This document shows, piece by piece, positions 23,991 to 37,700 of a DNA stretch of 64,000 nt. The stretch covers positions 22,077,364-22,141,363 of the forward strand of contig NC_079975.1 of assembly GCF_029852145.1 (NCBI RefSeq), in the 5' to 3' direction. The notes beneath the pieces were generated by a model, which made no database searches, was not told the DNA's origin, and saw only the letters and a list, made by a program, of their open reading frames with translations. The position numbers and the translations under genes are program-made. Positions within the stretch are counted from its first letter, which is position 1; each line of letters begins with the position of its first letter. The DNA is from Microplitis mediator (lineage: Eukaryota > Arthropoda > Insecta > Hymenoptera > Braconidae).

Positions 23991-24347
23991 AAATATAACA
24001 AAAATATATCAGCAGCAAACCCTTTAATTAATAATTAGATTTAAATGAAGACTCCAAAGTGCCGGTATCACATCACAAAACAACCCGTGACGATTCACTA
24101 ATTATAATACTATTACGTAAAAAGTACTTTTAACACGTAACTTTTTTTTATTTTTTGCTTTTTTTATTTTTCTAATCCCATTAAATAGCTTTCACTTTGC
24201 TAAAATTTTTTTTTTCAATCAAGGCCAATTTTTTTCCCTCCTCTTATTCTTCTCTTCTTTCACTTCGCAAAAATTCAAAAAAAAAGAAAAGAATTCAACG
24301 AGCAAAAATATAATTTATCAGCAAGTAATTAAACGATTATTACTTAC

Positions 24348-24590
24348 CTCTAATATTTACAAATTAATTACACAATTATTTAAACACTTAAATTAACAAA
24401 TTAATTAATTATTTCAAAAAATTCAACAAAACTCTTCTATAAAAAAATTTAAATTTAAATTCAAATATTAATTATCCGTGATAATGATTTATTTTTAAAT
24501 ATATATATAAATATTTTTATTTTTTAAATAAATAAATAAATATTGCGCAGATTAAATATAAATATATAAGCGCGTGTTATCTGTATGCCG
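24348..24590 (-). other. Probable 5' UTR exon of the membrane-protein gene
   Basis: A strong minus-strand donor (AGAG|GTAAGTAAT) at 24347/24348 matches an acceptor (TTTTCAG) at 22108-22110, just upstream of the start codon at 22018. This gives a non-coding first exon ending at 24348; the upper limit is a guess. The less AT-rich block at 24570-24740 would then be promoter sequence. Confidence 0.4.
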
Positions 24591-25668
24591 GCGAACAAGA
24601 TACTGAATAAAATTACAGTCAGAATGTGAATATGAAGTTAAAGCTGACGGGAGTAAAGGAAACGTTAAAAGTAAGCGAACAAATGGAGACCTCGAGTCAA
24701 TGTGAGCTGTGAGCTCAAAGTTGAAATGGAATTTCGCACATGCTGGTAAGAGAGTATTGTGATGACGTATTATTTTATAAATGTATTGTGTTGTATATAT
24801 GTAAGATGAATTTAAAAAAAGAATATGGAAAATACTTGCGTGTGGGCATGTAAGAAACTCACGTGTTTTTATTTTTTAAATTTACCGGGTTATTTATTCA
24901 TTTAAAATTACATTTTTTTTTAATTCCCGAATTTTTTCAGCTGATGACTGGTCTGGTGGCTGTGTAAATATATGTTAATATGACGGGATTTTTTAATTGG
25001 GCCCATTGATGAGTCGACGAGTGATTCAAGATAACATGAGTTGCGTTCGAAGGCAAGGTAACGTCATTGATATCAATGATTTTAAAATCACAGGTAACGC
25101 GGAAGTGGAAGAGAAGATTGAAGACTTGTGACTCAGTCTTTTTTTGTAAGCAAATAGATCTTGAGTTGAGGTATTGGTTAAATATGCGAATACAATTGTT
25201 TGTTTTATTTAAATTTATACGATTGTGGTTTGTGTTATTGTATGTATTGTAATTTATTATAAACCGCGAGCAAGACTTTGAGAAGACGAGATCTAGAGTA
25301 TACGTGACTTGGTTTATATCAATTGCTTTTACTTAGTACTATTTTTTTTTATATTTAATTATGTCATGGAGTAAATTTGAATTTTGAATTTTAATTTTTA
25401 TACTACAACTTGTATTGTTTTGTATAATTTTTTTTTTTTTTTGATGACGTGCAATTATGTCCTGGAGTAAATTTTACTCTGAATTTTAATGTCTATTTTT
25501 TATTTTTTATTTTTACTACAATTTATATTTAAAATTTTGTATTTTTTTTGTTATAATATTTAAATATGTCCTGAATTAAATTTGAATTTGAATTTCTAAT
25601 TTTTTTTTAATTTTTACTACAATTTATATTTAAAATTTTGTATTGTTTAGTATAATATATGGTATCAA

Positions 25669-26029
25669 TACCCAAAGTGCACACTTGCCTTTGTGACATC
25701 TATAAGATATCAGTTTTTAGGCTGTTTTTTAACATATCAATAAGACACCAAAATGATGACAAAACGATCAGAAATTTATGTCACCGATAAAATATCTACT
25801 TAAAAGACTTGACACAAGTGACGACAAAAATTAAATTACAAATAGTGGGAAAATAAGTCATCTAAACGACTTTTTACTTGACATAAGACAGGAAAAACAA
25901 CACAAATTATCTCTGTCTCCGGAACCAACATTTGCATGTCTTATTTATACCAAAAGAGGTGACTGAGACAACAAAAAATTTTTCATCCTTTTAAAAGACA
26001 TCTTAAAGTTGTCTCTGTGCTACTTGGGT
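25669..26029. repeat. TIR element ending in CTACTTGGGT, copy 1
   Basis: Starts ACCCAAAGTGCACAC and ends GTGCTACTTGGGT, approximate inverted termini. Inner phrases 'gacatctataagatatcag' and 'agacatcttaaagttgtctc' are shared with 33526-33857 and, less completely, 32936-33306. Confidence 0.7.
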
Positions 26030-26689
26030 AGTATTGTATTATAAATATGAGTTGATGGAATATTTTAAATACTCATACCAATGAATCATTGACTTGAAAA
26101 AAAAAAAAAAAAAAAAAAACCATACATCAATACATAATTAGCTGTGTATACTTTACTGTGATAGAAGAATTGTATTTAATAAATAAGACAGTGAGACTTT
26201 TTGTTGTTTGAAATTCTGTATACAAGTTAACAGTTACCTGGATTCAGTTCAAAGATAAATAAAAACAATCAATAAATTTAGAAGCAGGTTTTAAATTTAA
26301 AAATATTTAAGAAAATTATAAATTCAATCACAGTTACAAGGATATATTAGTTGTCATTAATTAATGTTTATGACCATCATACAACGTTTTGTTGGTTTCC
26401 TAACTTTTTCAAGTACTAAAAAACAAGAATATTATACATTAAAAATTATCGTATTATACAAATTTTTTACAACTATACGAGTACAGAAATTTAATTTGTA
26501 GATTAAATTATGGCTAGTTCAAACTGCATAAATTTTTATACCTAAATCAATTACCTCAATCAATAAAATATTAAGTTTAGTAAAATCACGTTTTTCAACG
26601 CGCTCTCCATTATACCGAATTTTCAAAATTATCAATGAAGATGCCACAGAAGTAGATTTTTTTGGAGCATCATTGAACAGTTGCAAGGA

Positions 26690-27260
26690 AAAAACTAGAA
26701 GGTCAATTTTAAACTGAAAATTCTGGTTATCATTTTTTTTTTGTTTTTGGTTATTATTGTTATTATAGTTACGCTGATGATTAATTATTCACACTTTATA
26801 TTATATTATATTTGTTATTATTATTATGTATAATTGCCCAGGGGCGTTTATAAATGAATAAATTTATTTTATTTATTTATTGAGGAAACGCCAATCGGCA
26901 GTATACATTTAAAAAAGATTACAATAATAGAGAAAATAATTAAATAATTATAAGAAAATATAGTTTCGATGGAATAAAGGAAAATTGATAGATTCACATT
27001 TTAGATTAGAAAATAAGTAAGGTTTGCAATTGAGATATATCAGATAAATGAAATGTGAAAAAGAAATATAATTATATCAGGATACTAAAAGGAGCTTCTT
27101 GGCCGAATTTATGAAGGACCCATAGGAACCCCCGTAGAAAATCAGGTCGTGGTGCAAGGTGTTCACGAGGCTAGCTATTCTATTCTTTGGACCGTTGATT
27201 ATATAATTTTTGTTAGACTTAGTGGTGCTCAGGAGTCTATGACGTCTAAATAAATAAATT
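26690..27260. repeat. Two LINE-like 3' tails meeting tail to tail
   Basis: On the plus strand 'ttgcccaggggcgtttataa' followed by AATAAATTT repeats (26833-26880) looks like the 3' end of a non-LTR retrotransposon. It is followed directly by the complement of another such end: on the minus strand 'gccgattggcgtttcctca' then AATAAATAAAT. A third tail-like phrase, 'gtgctcaggagtctatgacg' with AAATAAATAAAT, occurs at 27227-27255. These features are typical of Jockey-type insect LINEs, but no open frame remains. Confidence 0.5.
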
Positions 27261-27679
27261 AACTGTCAAGTAAATAATTATAAATTGAGACAATATGATG
27301 ACAGTTTCCTTTATTACAATCATCATTTCTAATATAAATAAATACCTTATATGCATAACAAACATTAATTAATAACAACTAATATATCCTTGTAACTGTG
27401 ATTGAATTTATAATCTATATTATTAAGAGGATACGGAAAATTTTGTTCCCGCCAAATCTATATCATAGAATTAGTTAATATTATTGAAATTGGTATCATT
27501 ACATAGGTCTTGACTTGAATTTGTGTCTTTTCATAGTTTAAACTCTTTTTAATTGCCAAGTATTCAGATAAATAGATTTATCTATATCATTCGAATTACA
27601 TTTAAATTACGCGGGAAAAAAGACGATCGTATTTATTTTCTTTATATAAATTAATACTTTAATTATTCTGTCACTAAAT

Positions 27680-28128
27680 ATGACTGAATGTCTCTGAATA
27701 TATAGCTATATTATTTATATCGCGTTACTTATTCCAAAATGACAGATTTTTAAACTCCCTTTTGGTTTTAGGAAACTTCTCAAAGCCAAAAAAGTGTACA
27801 TAGAAAAAAAAAGGATTCATTGACACAAAAAATCATTACTCGCCTAAAGAAAATTTTTACTTACCCCAATAAATTTTTTGCATTGTGAATTGAAAACAAA
27901 AATTTATTTAGAACTAGAAAAAATTATTTGGTGCAAGGAATTATTTCTTGACCAAAAAAATCTTTTCTCGCCCCAAGATAATTTTTGTATTTAATTGATA
28001 ATGCATAAAATTTCTTGGTGCAAATTATAATTTTGTTGCGGCGAGAAATTCTTTTTTTTTGCGTATTTTATAAATTTAGCAGTAATATTTGGGCAATCAC
28101 GTAGTGACTGGAGGTTGCTCGTTATTAT
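27680..28128 (-). repeat. About 440-bp repeat, copy 2 of an inverted pair
   Basis: Reverse-complement counterpart of 18831-19280 with many point differences but the same landmarks in reverse order, including 'ggaggttgctcgttatta' at its right end. The copies are about 8.4 kb apart. Confidence 0.8.
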
Positions 28129-28752
28129 TAAAATGGATATGAATCAACGTAATATTAAAGTAAATTAAAGCTGATAAAATTTTCTTTCAACGTCATTCTG
28201 AAATTGAAGTTCTGTAATAAAAAAAAAAATTTTGTCAATTAATTAAATTTTATTATGACTTTGTACATTTAAGGAAGACTATTTGTTATTAATTATTATA
28301 AAATTACTTCAATTAGTTGAACACTTCAAATTATTTAACTAAAAAATAATCTGTTAGAAAAAAAATATAATTATTTATGTACTAAGGCACTAGTTCATTG
28401 TAAAATTGTTTAAAATATTTAATTTCTCTTGATTTCACTAAAGAAATTTTGTACTTTCATTTTAAAAAATAATAATAATAATAATAATTAATGATGTATG
28501 AAATAAAAAATAAAAAAAATATGTACTATGAATACATAGAAAAAAAATGAATGACAAATAAAAAAAAGTGCACTAAATAGCTATAAATTGTTTAAAAAGT
28601 TAACAGTAGACTCTGTGATCAATAGTCAACACTTAGCTTGATAAATTCTAAAAAAAATGTATACTGTACAAAATGTCACAATTAATTATAATTACAACTA
28701 AAAAATATCAATATTTAGTAATAAAACCAAGAAAATTAGTCAACTTGATGAA

Positions 28753-31700
28753 TTAATTACTACTTTTATTACGGTGTGACATAACAGCCGTCCATATTTT
28801 CAATTCGATACCACCTTTGAGTCTTATTCTTCGTAAATCTTCTCTACAAATGTTAATTAGAATATCTTCTAATGTGTATTCTTCATATAAAATCTAAAAA
28901 AAATAAATTGATACATGATAATATTAAAAACTAGTGAAAAAATTAATTTTAAATTTTAAATTGTTGGATTCTCTATGAAAAATTTGATCTTTATTTTAAA
29001 TTACAGTCGAACTCCATTAACTCGGACAGCTAGTCTATGGAGGATCGGAAATTTCTTGGAATTTCCGAGTTAACGGATGCCCCTTCTCCCTTAAAAAGTA
29101 AAATTTGACGCATGCGCTCTTACATCTGCATGAATGATGACATGTAAATATACACAGACACATACAAATGTATAGCAATGGGTGGGAGACGGCGTGCTCG
29201 TAGTGGGGGTCAAGATTGAGGGGAAGTTCCGGGATAATAGAGTTCGACTGTATTCTATTTGAAATATTATTCCGAACATCGTAAAGAATATTTAGTTTAA
29301 GCCGTAGTGTGAATTATATATTGAGTTCAAAAGATTCATTTTCTATAAGAAAAGTAAACAAGTATAGATTTTATGACCTTAGGCAATGCAGTCAAACTCC
29401 ATTAACTCGGATCTTCCCCTCAATCTTGACCTCCACTACGAGCACGCTGTCTCTCATCCGATGCTATACATTTGTATGTGTCTGTGTATATTTACATGTC
29501 ATCATTCATGCAGATGTAAGAGCGCATGCGTCAAATTTTACTTTTTAAGGGAGAAGGGACATCTGTTAACTCAAAAATTCTATCAAATTTCCGCTCCTCC
29601 GTAGCTGTCCGAGTTAATGGAGTTCGACTGTAATTTGATTTTTCAAATTTTGTAGACTAAAATTTGTTCAAAAATTTTTTTCAACTTCTAATTGATAACT
29701 AAGTAATTTTTTTTAAATTCTATCTCTGCGAATTAAGGTTTTAACTTTTTTTTTTTTAATTAATAGAATTTTAATCCACTTATGACAGTAAGTCATTGCA
29801 TATTTTTAAAAAGTGTGGGTGAGGGTGGGGGGGGGGGCTGGCTGAGAATGTCCTTAAATGTTTATTATTAAAAAAAAAATTAAAGACATGATAATTAATG
29901 AATAAATTGATGACAGAGTATTTAGTAGTATATCTATAATTACCCTTTCGATAGACATATCGTCTATGCCAAGACCTTGAAGCCATTCAACGAGTTTGCC
30001 GTCAGTATTTGACGGGCTATTGTGATCTGTGACACTAATTTGAGGCAAGAACACTGACGAGGTTTGTGGGGAAGATGCGTTACCACACACACTTGAGTTG
30101 TATCTTTAATTGAACACATCAAACAATCAATTAAGATAGACATTTAATTAATTTACCCAGCAGCGATCAATTAATATCTATTACATTTTAATTATTAATA
30201 TAAATATAATAAAAAAAATTTGTTACCCGGATTCTTGTCGTGAGAATTTCCTACTTATGTCCTCGCAGAGATGAGTCAGCAGGCCTATTTGTGCTCTCTG
30301 TTCCTCCAATGCGTTTTGTAGCAACGAATGATAGATTTTCTGACTCTCAAGCAATTCTTGAATCAGTTTTATGTTGTCTGACTTCAAGTGGCTCATTTGT
30401 TCATGATATTCCCGCCAATATTTATTGTTGTCCACTGAATCGACAGTCTTGTGTGATTTTAAAGAGTTAACGGTTGACATAGCGGAGGTTGAACCTTCTT
30501 CGTGACCGTCCGCACCAGTTTGGACTCGCTCTTGATCAATTAAACCGGCACCAAGTTCTAAAAAAAAAATTATAATGATTTAATAAATAAATAATGAATC
30601 TAATTATTGTTAAGTTTAATTTTTTTTTATATTTTTAAAATTTCCCTCCAAAACCAGAGAAAATATTTTTGACTTTTGTGAAATTAATAAATATATTTTG
30701 TAGGGGTGGGCGAAAAGTTTGAAATTACGAATTATTCGTGTCGAATTGAAGCCAACTATTCGATTCGAACTGCGAATTATTCGTAAATTTTCTAGTGAAC
30801 GATTTAAAATTTTTGTTTTTTTTAATAATTCAAATTTTTGTCGGAGGAAACTAGAGCTCAGGAACGAATCTACGAAAAAATAATTTTTCGTTACTTAAAG
30901 GGGGGAAAGGGGTCTGAGATACAAAAAAAAAGAATATTTTTGTGATTTTTTTTTTCAGAGTACTTCCGTTGTTAGAATTCTTAAAATTTGTGACATTATT
31001 AAGCATCATTCCAAGAATGTTCTGCTAAATTTTCATGAAAAAATATTGAAAAATAAGCCAGTGGTAGTGGGGAGAGACGAGTCACCCATAAAAAAGTCTC
31101 CATGCCGTAGGCAGGATAACTTATGACTGTCTCATTTGAAATCAAAAAACCAAAAAGATTTCTTTCGTACATAAGTTTATCTTGGATTTGAACGAAGGAA
31201 TAAACAAAATATTCATTTTTGAATTTTTGGTAAAGGTGCAATCAAAAAACTCGGATTTTTCCCAACAATTCTTCCTTTTGTTCAAATCTTCGTTCAAATC
31301 TAAGATAAACTTATGTACTAAAGAAACTTTTTTGCTTTTTTGATTCAGATGAAGCAGTCATGAGTTATCCTGCCTACAACATGGAGACTTCTTTTAGGTG
31401 ACTCGTCTCTCCCCTCTACCATTGGCTTATTTTTCAATATTTTTTTATGAAAATTCATCAGAATATTCTTGGAATGATGCTTAATAATGTCACAAATTTT
31501 TAAAATTTTAACAACGAAGGTACTCTGAAAAAAAAATTTACAAAAATTTGCTCTTTGCTTTGTGTCTCAGACCAGCTTCCCCCCTTAAATGTAATCCTTA
31601 TTACGAGTGTGAATGTAGCAGACATCAGACAAATTTAAAATTATTAATAAATCCAGTAAATAATTAATAAAATAATATTTTTAAAAAATGCGCATGTAAA

Positions 31701-34700
31701 TAATTTTGTAATTAATAAGTGCATTTTTTATAAATATTATTTCAAAATTATTTACTCTATTTGTCTGCTACATTTACACTCATATCCTTATTTACTCTGT
31801 ATGCGTAATTTTTTTTTTTTTTAACTGGAACTCGAGAAGTAACATGAATTATTAATGACACTCATTATTAATTGTCATAAAATATTTACCAGGTGACAAT
31901 ACAGTGATTGCAGTTTGAACGGCATTTCTAACGAGATTATCTAAGGCAAACATCCAGTGGGGTTTAATACTGTGCATTCTGAGAACTTCATTAACAGCAG
32001 TTTGAAATAAATAAATAGCCAATTGTAGCTGATTAATTGTCGTCGAGTCAAACTCCAATTCTTCTTTAAGTGTACGCAATGCCGTAGTAATTGAGTCTTG
32101 ATTGCGATCAGATATATAATCACGTAAGCCACGCATCAGAAGTTCTAAATGCGGCATGCGTATTACAGTTTGTCCCCCATCTTGGACGATATTTCGCATC
32201 CAAACTTTGCAGAGCGTCGCCTCATCCTGACTCAGTACCCTCGTTAGGGTCATCCGCCGCTGGCTGTCTTTTTTAAGTAAATAAAAACCCTCTTGCTCTT
32301 CACCGGCGCCTTTCTGTCCAGGCTGCCCAGTCAATTCGACTTCCGGTGACATTAATCCACCTGAAGAACTGCGTCGCGTCATAGTGCAGCCCACTTCTTC
32401 GCTTGTGTCTATCGATGGCGTGCTTCCAAGTGTGCTAAGAAAAAATTAAATTAAATTTTATTTCTCTGATTTATAATTAATTGATTGATTAATTAATTAA
32501 TTAATAATTAATAAAAAAAATAATAACAAGACAAACTACACAATCTAAGCGTTTACACAAACAATCAGAGGCAGTTAACCCTCGACTATTTAATCTTCGC
32601 ACATATTAAGCATAATTAATTATTATTAATTTATATCTGAGCAACGAAAAATTTTCTCTAATTAATAAATTATTTTCTTTAAGAGCTTTCTCAGACTCTC
32701 TGTCCCCGCCACTTTTTTTAAATACTCAGTGAACTAGAACTGTCACTGCCGAATTCAAATTTTAGTAATTAAATAAAAAAAATTGAAGTTTTAATTGAAA
32801 AAAGGACAACCAGCAAATTTTGCTGATGTAAATTTTTAGAAAAATTACTCACAATTGTTATCAATTAGGAGTTGAACGAAATTTGGTATTAAATTTTGGC
32901 CTACAAATTTAAAAATTCTAATTATAATATTGGCATCCCTAATAATCTATAATAAAACATCCAATAATTGACATCCTTAATAAAACATCTAGTAATTGAC
33001 ATCCATAATAAAATATCTAATAATTGACATCCATAGAAAACATCAGAAATTTGTCATCGAAAAAATATCTGCTTAAAAGACGACAAAAGTGACGACCAAA
33101 AGTAAATAACAAATAAATGTCAAATGTCATCTAAACGATTTTTTAATTGAAATGACTTTTTCAAGACAGGAAAAAGAAAATAAATTTTTTATGACTTCTA
33201 GGACCAACACCTGTACGTCTTATTTACATAAAAAAATTTAGCTGAGACAAAATAAAATTTGTCATCCTTTTAAAAAACATCTTAAAGTTGCCTGTGCTAA
33301 TTAGGATAATTTTACTGAAATTTATATAACAAATTTCGTTTAGCTCCTAATTGATGTCAATTATAACTAATATTTTAAAAATTTACATCTCGATAAAATT
33401 GTCCTTTTTTCAATTAATGCTTTAGTTTTTCGTTAATTAATTAATTAATTAAATTTTAATACAGTCTGACAGCTGAGTCATTCAATATTTTTAAAAAATG
33501 TGGAGGAGGGGGCACTGTCTAAGTGTCCCAAGTAACACACGGCTTTTTGACATCTATAAGATAGCAATTTTGAGGCTGTTTTTGGACCTATCTATAAGGT
33601 ACTAAAATGATGACAAAACATCAGAAATTTGTTACCGAAAAAATATCTAACTGAAAGATTTGACTCAAACGGCGGCAAAAAATTAATTTTAAATGTCATT
33701 TGACCGAGTTGTCAACTGCGATGACTTTTTTAAGGCGCGAAAAAGAAGACAAATTTTCCACGACTTCTAGGACCAATATCTGTACGTCTTATTTATTTAA
33801 AAAAGTTTGTCTTCTTCTTTTAAAAAACATCTGAAAGTTGTCTCTGTGCTACTTGGGATGCCCTTAAATAAAATATAAATCCAATTAGCAAGTTAATAAA
33901 TTACTAATTACTATACCTGTTGAAAGATAAAGAAGCAGTAGGAATTCTGATGGGAGACAAAAGATGTGCTGGACTCCGATCTTTCAATGGACTTGATTTG
34001 GTCATCACTCCGCTACATATTATACTTTTAGCATTTTAATGAATATTTTTTTTTTTTATATAATTATCTACTTATATATTTTATAATAATAATTAATGAC
34101 TTATTAACAAATTTATCTAAATTGCTAGTTGCTATTGTGTAAAATAAATGTTCCAATATTTTTAAATATATAAGAAATTAAATTAAATAAAGAGACCTAA
34201 TAAATTTTCTTATTAATCGTAAATTTTTTTACTATTAGATTTGAATTAAATTTCAGTATCGTGAATTTTTCTATTAATTAGAAAATTTAAAAATAATTTT
34301 AAAACTTGCAAATAATTAGAATATTTTAAACTATTTGAAATTTTGAATTATTCGGACATCCGAAAGTTCAAATTAATTATTTAATTATTAAAAATATTTT
34401 ACATAAATAAATAAAATGCACCAGAAGTCGTCACAAAACGTAATCAATAATTACGGCGCTTTTTTGTCTAACGTCAAATGTATTGAAAAAACATTTCCCA
34501 GAAAAATGATAATTTAAATAAATATTGAAACTTTTACTTTACAATAATTAATAATAATAAGCTATTAATTTATAGCATGCAAACCACTGCGTTACCTAAG
34601 CCACCACATTGATGATTTATTAATGTCTGCTTTGCAAAAAATAACAAATATAAAATTTACAGACATTTTATAAAAAACATATCAAGACAATAAATAAATA

Positions 34701-37700
34701 TCTAAGTTTTATTTATAAAAAATATATTTTACCTGTCATCGGATTGTGATGCTTGGATCGGTGGAGTTGAAATAATATTATTGTTTATTTTATCTCGATT
34801 ATTGTTGTTAATGTTGTTGTTATTCAGTCGTTCAATCCGATCACCCGGCACTGAAATACTGCGACTGAAATCCGGTGGTGCTGGTAAACGTGAACTTTTT
34901 TTCTTTCTATTTAAAAAAAAATTAAATAAAATTGTTTAGCTGATAAACCCATGAAAAAAAATATGATCTTGAAGTTAGCAGATAGTTGACAATTTGTGGA
35001 TTTTTTGTCAACAATTCAATTTAAAACGAAAAAAAAAATAAATAAATATATGTACATGTAGAAAATTAAAAAAACTATGAGTGCAATTTTTTGAAATATT
35101 TTTTTTTTTTATAATTTATCATTTTTAAAAAATCAAAAAATTATTAAATGTTGGCTAATTTTGGTATAATAAAAAAATTAAATCCAAAAATTTTTCCGAC
35201 AGTGAACTTTCAAAATTGAGATAATTCTAAATTTTGAGTTTGACATTTTTGTATCTTCAAAATAATTACAAGTGTAAGAAATTTTTAATTAGTCGAATTT
35301 TCTTGTGGTTTTTTTTTTTTGAAATTTTTCAAGCAAAATTGATTCGAATTTTTTGAATTTTTCAGTCAAAAAGTGAAAAAAAACTGATCTTCCCAAAAAG
35401 TTCTAATAAAAGTAAAAAATTTCCATCAATTTTTTTTGTTAAAAAAAAAAAAAAAATAAAACGCGCAGGAAAAACTTTCATTAATTTAAAATTTTTCGCT
35501 TTCGAATTTTCCAAAAATTTTCAACTTAAAGTTCAGAATCGTATCAATTTCGTAATTAGACTGAACATTTTTTGAAAGTTTTTGCAACCAATTTTTTTTA
35601 CACGAAAATAAAAAAATATATAAATAAAAAAGAAAATTACTCATATAAAAATGGGTCATCTAGAAGAACTGCAGCAGGAGCTCTGACATCTGGATTGGGT
35701 TCAAAACAACGTAATATAAAATTCTTAGCTCGCTCTGATAACTCCGACGGTATTTCCGGATGTATCTTGTAATATCCCACCTAAATTACCATAATAATAG
35801 TAATGATAAATAACATGGATATTAAATAAATATATAATCTAGTAAATTGTTCCACACCCACGAGTTTACCTTGAATACTGCAGCCTGAGGCGAACCGAGC
35901 TCGATGAAGGGAGGCTTTCCTGTCGCCATTTCTACTACCGTGCAACCCAATGACCATACATCCGCCTGAAAGAAAATAAATTATTTTACTCTGGAATTTT
36001 TATTTCATTTTTAAATATTTATTGTCTAGTTACCGGTGCGCCGTAGCCACGCTGTCCTTTGTCAATAACTTCTGGTGCCATGTACTGCAATGTCCCGGTA
36101 AATGTTTCAGTACTTGGACAAAGTCCGGCCAGTCGTTTAGACATTCCGAAGTCTGATATTTTAACAACTCCGCTGTATGTATTGACCAGTACATTGTCAC
36201 CTAAACAAAAAATTTATTTACTTTTAAAATATTCAAGTCAATAAATTATTAGTAGACTAAAAATTAGTTATTTAAGTATAACAGGGTGGCCATAAAGAAA
36301 TGATTTCAAAATTCCCTGATATTTCCCGGTTTTCCAGTAAAGTTTTTCACATTTTTCCCTGATTTAGAAATTTTATTCGTATCATTTAGATATTCTAAGT
36401 TTTTATTATATTTTCATTTTTAATAATTAAATTTGATAATTAAATCATAAGAGAAACCATAAGAAATAAATTAATGTTGCCTACTTTTGATTATTCGATG
36501 TTAAAAATGTATAAGTTAAAATATTTAATAAGAAATTTTATGATTTAAATAAATTCAAAATACACTGGTTACAAAAATTAAGGGATATTAAAAAAATTTC
36601 AAATTTTTTATTAATTTTTAACAGTTTGTGACTCGGAAGGAAAATGGTCGTACAATAAAAACAAAAAGTCAAACTGTAGCTTCAAGTGTCTAGTTTTCTG
36701 ATCTGGCTCTTTAAATTTTTTTATTTTGCACGGTTCCGGAGCAATCAAAAATCAATCATAATTATCGAAAAAAAATTTATTGAAGCTCGAAGACCGTTTT
36801 TAAGACGAGCAAAAATTTGGTAAATTTCTTTTTCGATAGTTTTCTTAGGATTACTCCGGAACCGCACATAATAAAAAAATTTAAAGACCAGATCAGAAAA
36901 CTAGACACTTGAAGCTACAATTTGCCTTTTTTGTTTTTGTCGTATGACCATTTTCCTTCGAGTTACAACCTGTTGAAAATCACTTTAAAATTTGAAATTT
37001 TTTTAATATCCCTTAATTTTTTTAGTGTATAATTTAAAATTTTTTAAATTTTGAAGTTACAATTTAATTCCCGGATACTTTTCGAAATTCTCTGACATTT
37101 TGATGATATTTCCCGGTTGCATTAAATTCCCTGATAATTCCCAATATTCTCGGTTTTCCCGGTTCGTGGCCACCCTGGATAATTTTTTTACCGAATTTTA
37201 TTCGTTCAATTTTTTTACTTCTACTCTGATTAAAAAAAAAATTTTCTGACCATTTTTTAACTCTCGTAATTATGAAAAAAATAAAAAAACTCCAAGAGTA
37301 ATTTTAGATAAAAAAAATAATGAATAATTATTTTGTATAAAAAAGTAATGACTGAAATTAAACACAAATACTTTAATTAAAATCAGTATTTTTAAAAATT
37401 AAAAAAATTTTTTGATTTTTCTTGACATTTCCAAATTTTCCCGGTTGATTGCCAGCGTGAATTTTAAATTTTATCACAAAGATATTAGATGACCGCAAAA
37501 ATATTTATTATCTTAATAATATAGATTATAAAGTAATAAATATTCATATATTTTTGTGCTGTTATCAAACAATAAAAATGATAGTAATAAAATGCATACC
37601 TTTAATATCACGGTGAACGATCTTTTGATCGTGCAGATATTTCAATCCTTCAAGAATTTGCTTAGTGTAATACGATATCGTTGATTCGTTCTCCTTGAGT

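Larger units (their letters stand above)
22111..28752. other. Repeat-rich interval without coding exons
   Basis: Between the membrane-protein gene and the end of ASK1. Apart from the UTR exon candidate and the listed repeats I see only AT-rich DNA, an A-run of about 22 at 26098-26119, and short diverged ORFs without protein character. Confidence 0.5.

Noticed and set aside
31852..32132. 63-residue minus-strand frame overlapping ASK1 exon 9
   Set aside because: It is a shifted frame of the real ASK1 exon, which continues with correct phase on both sides.
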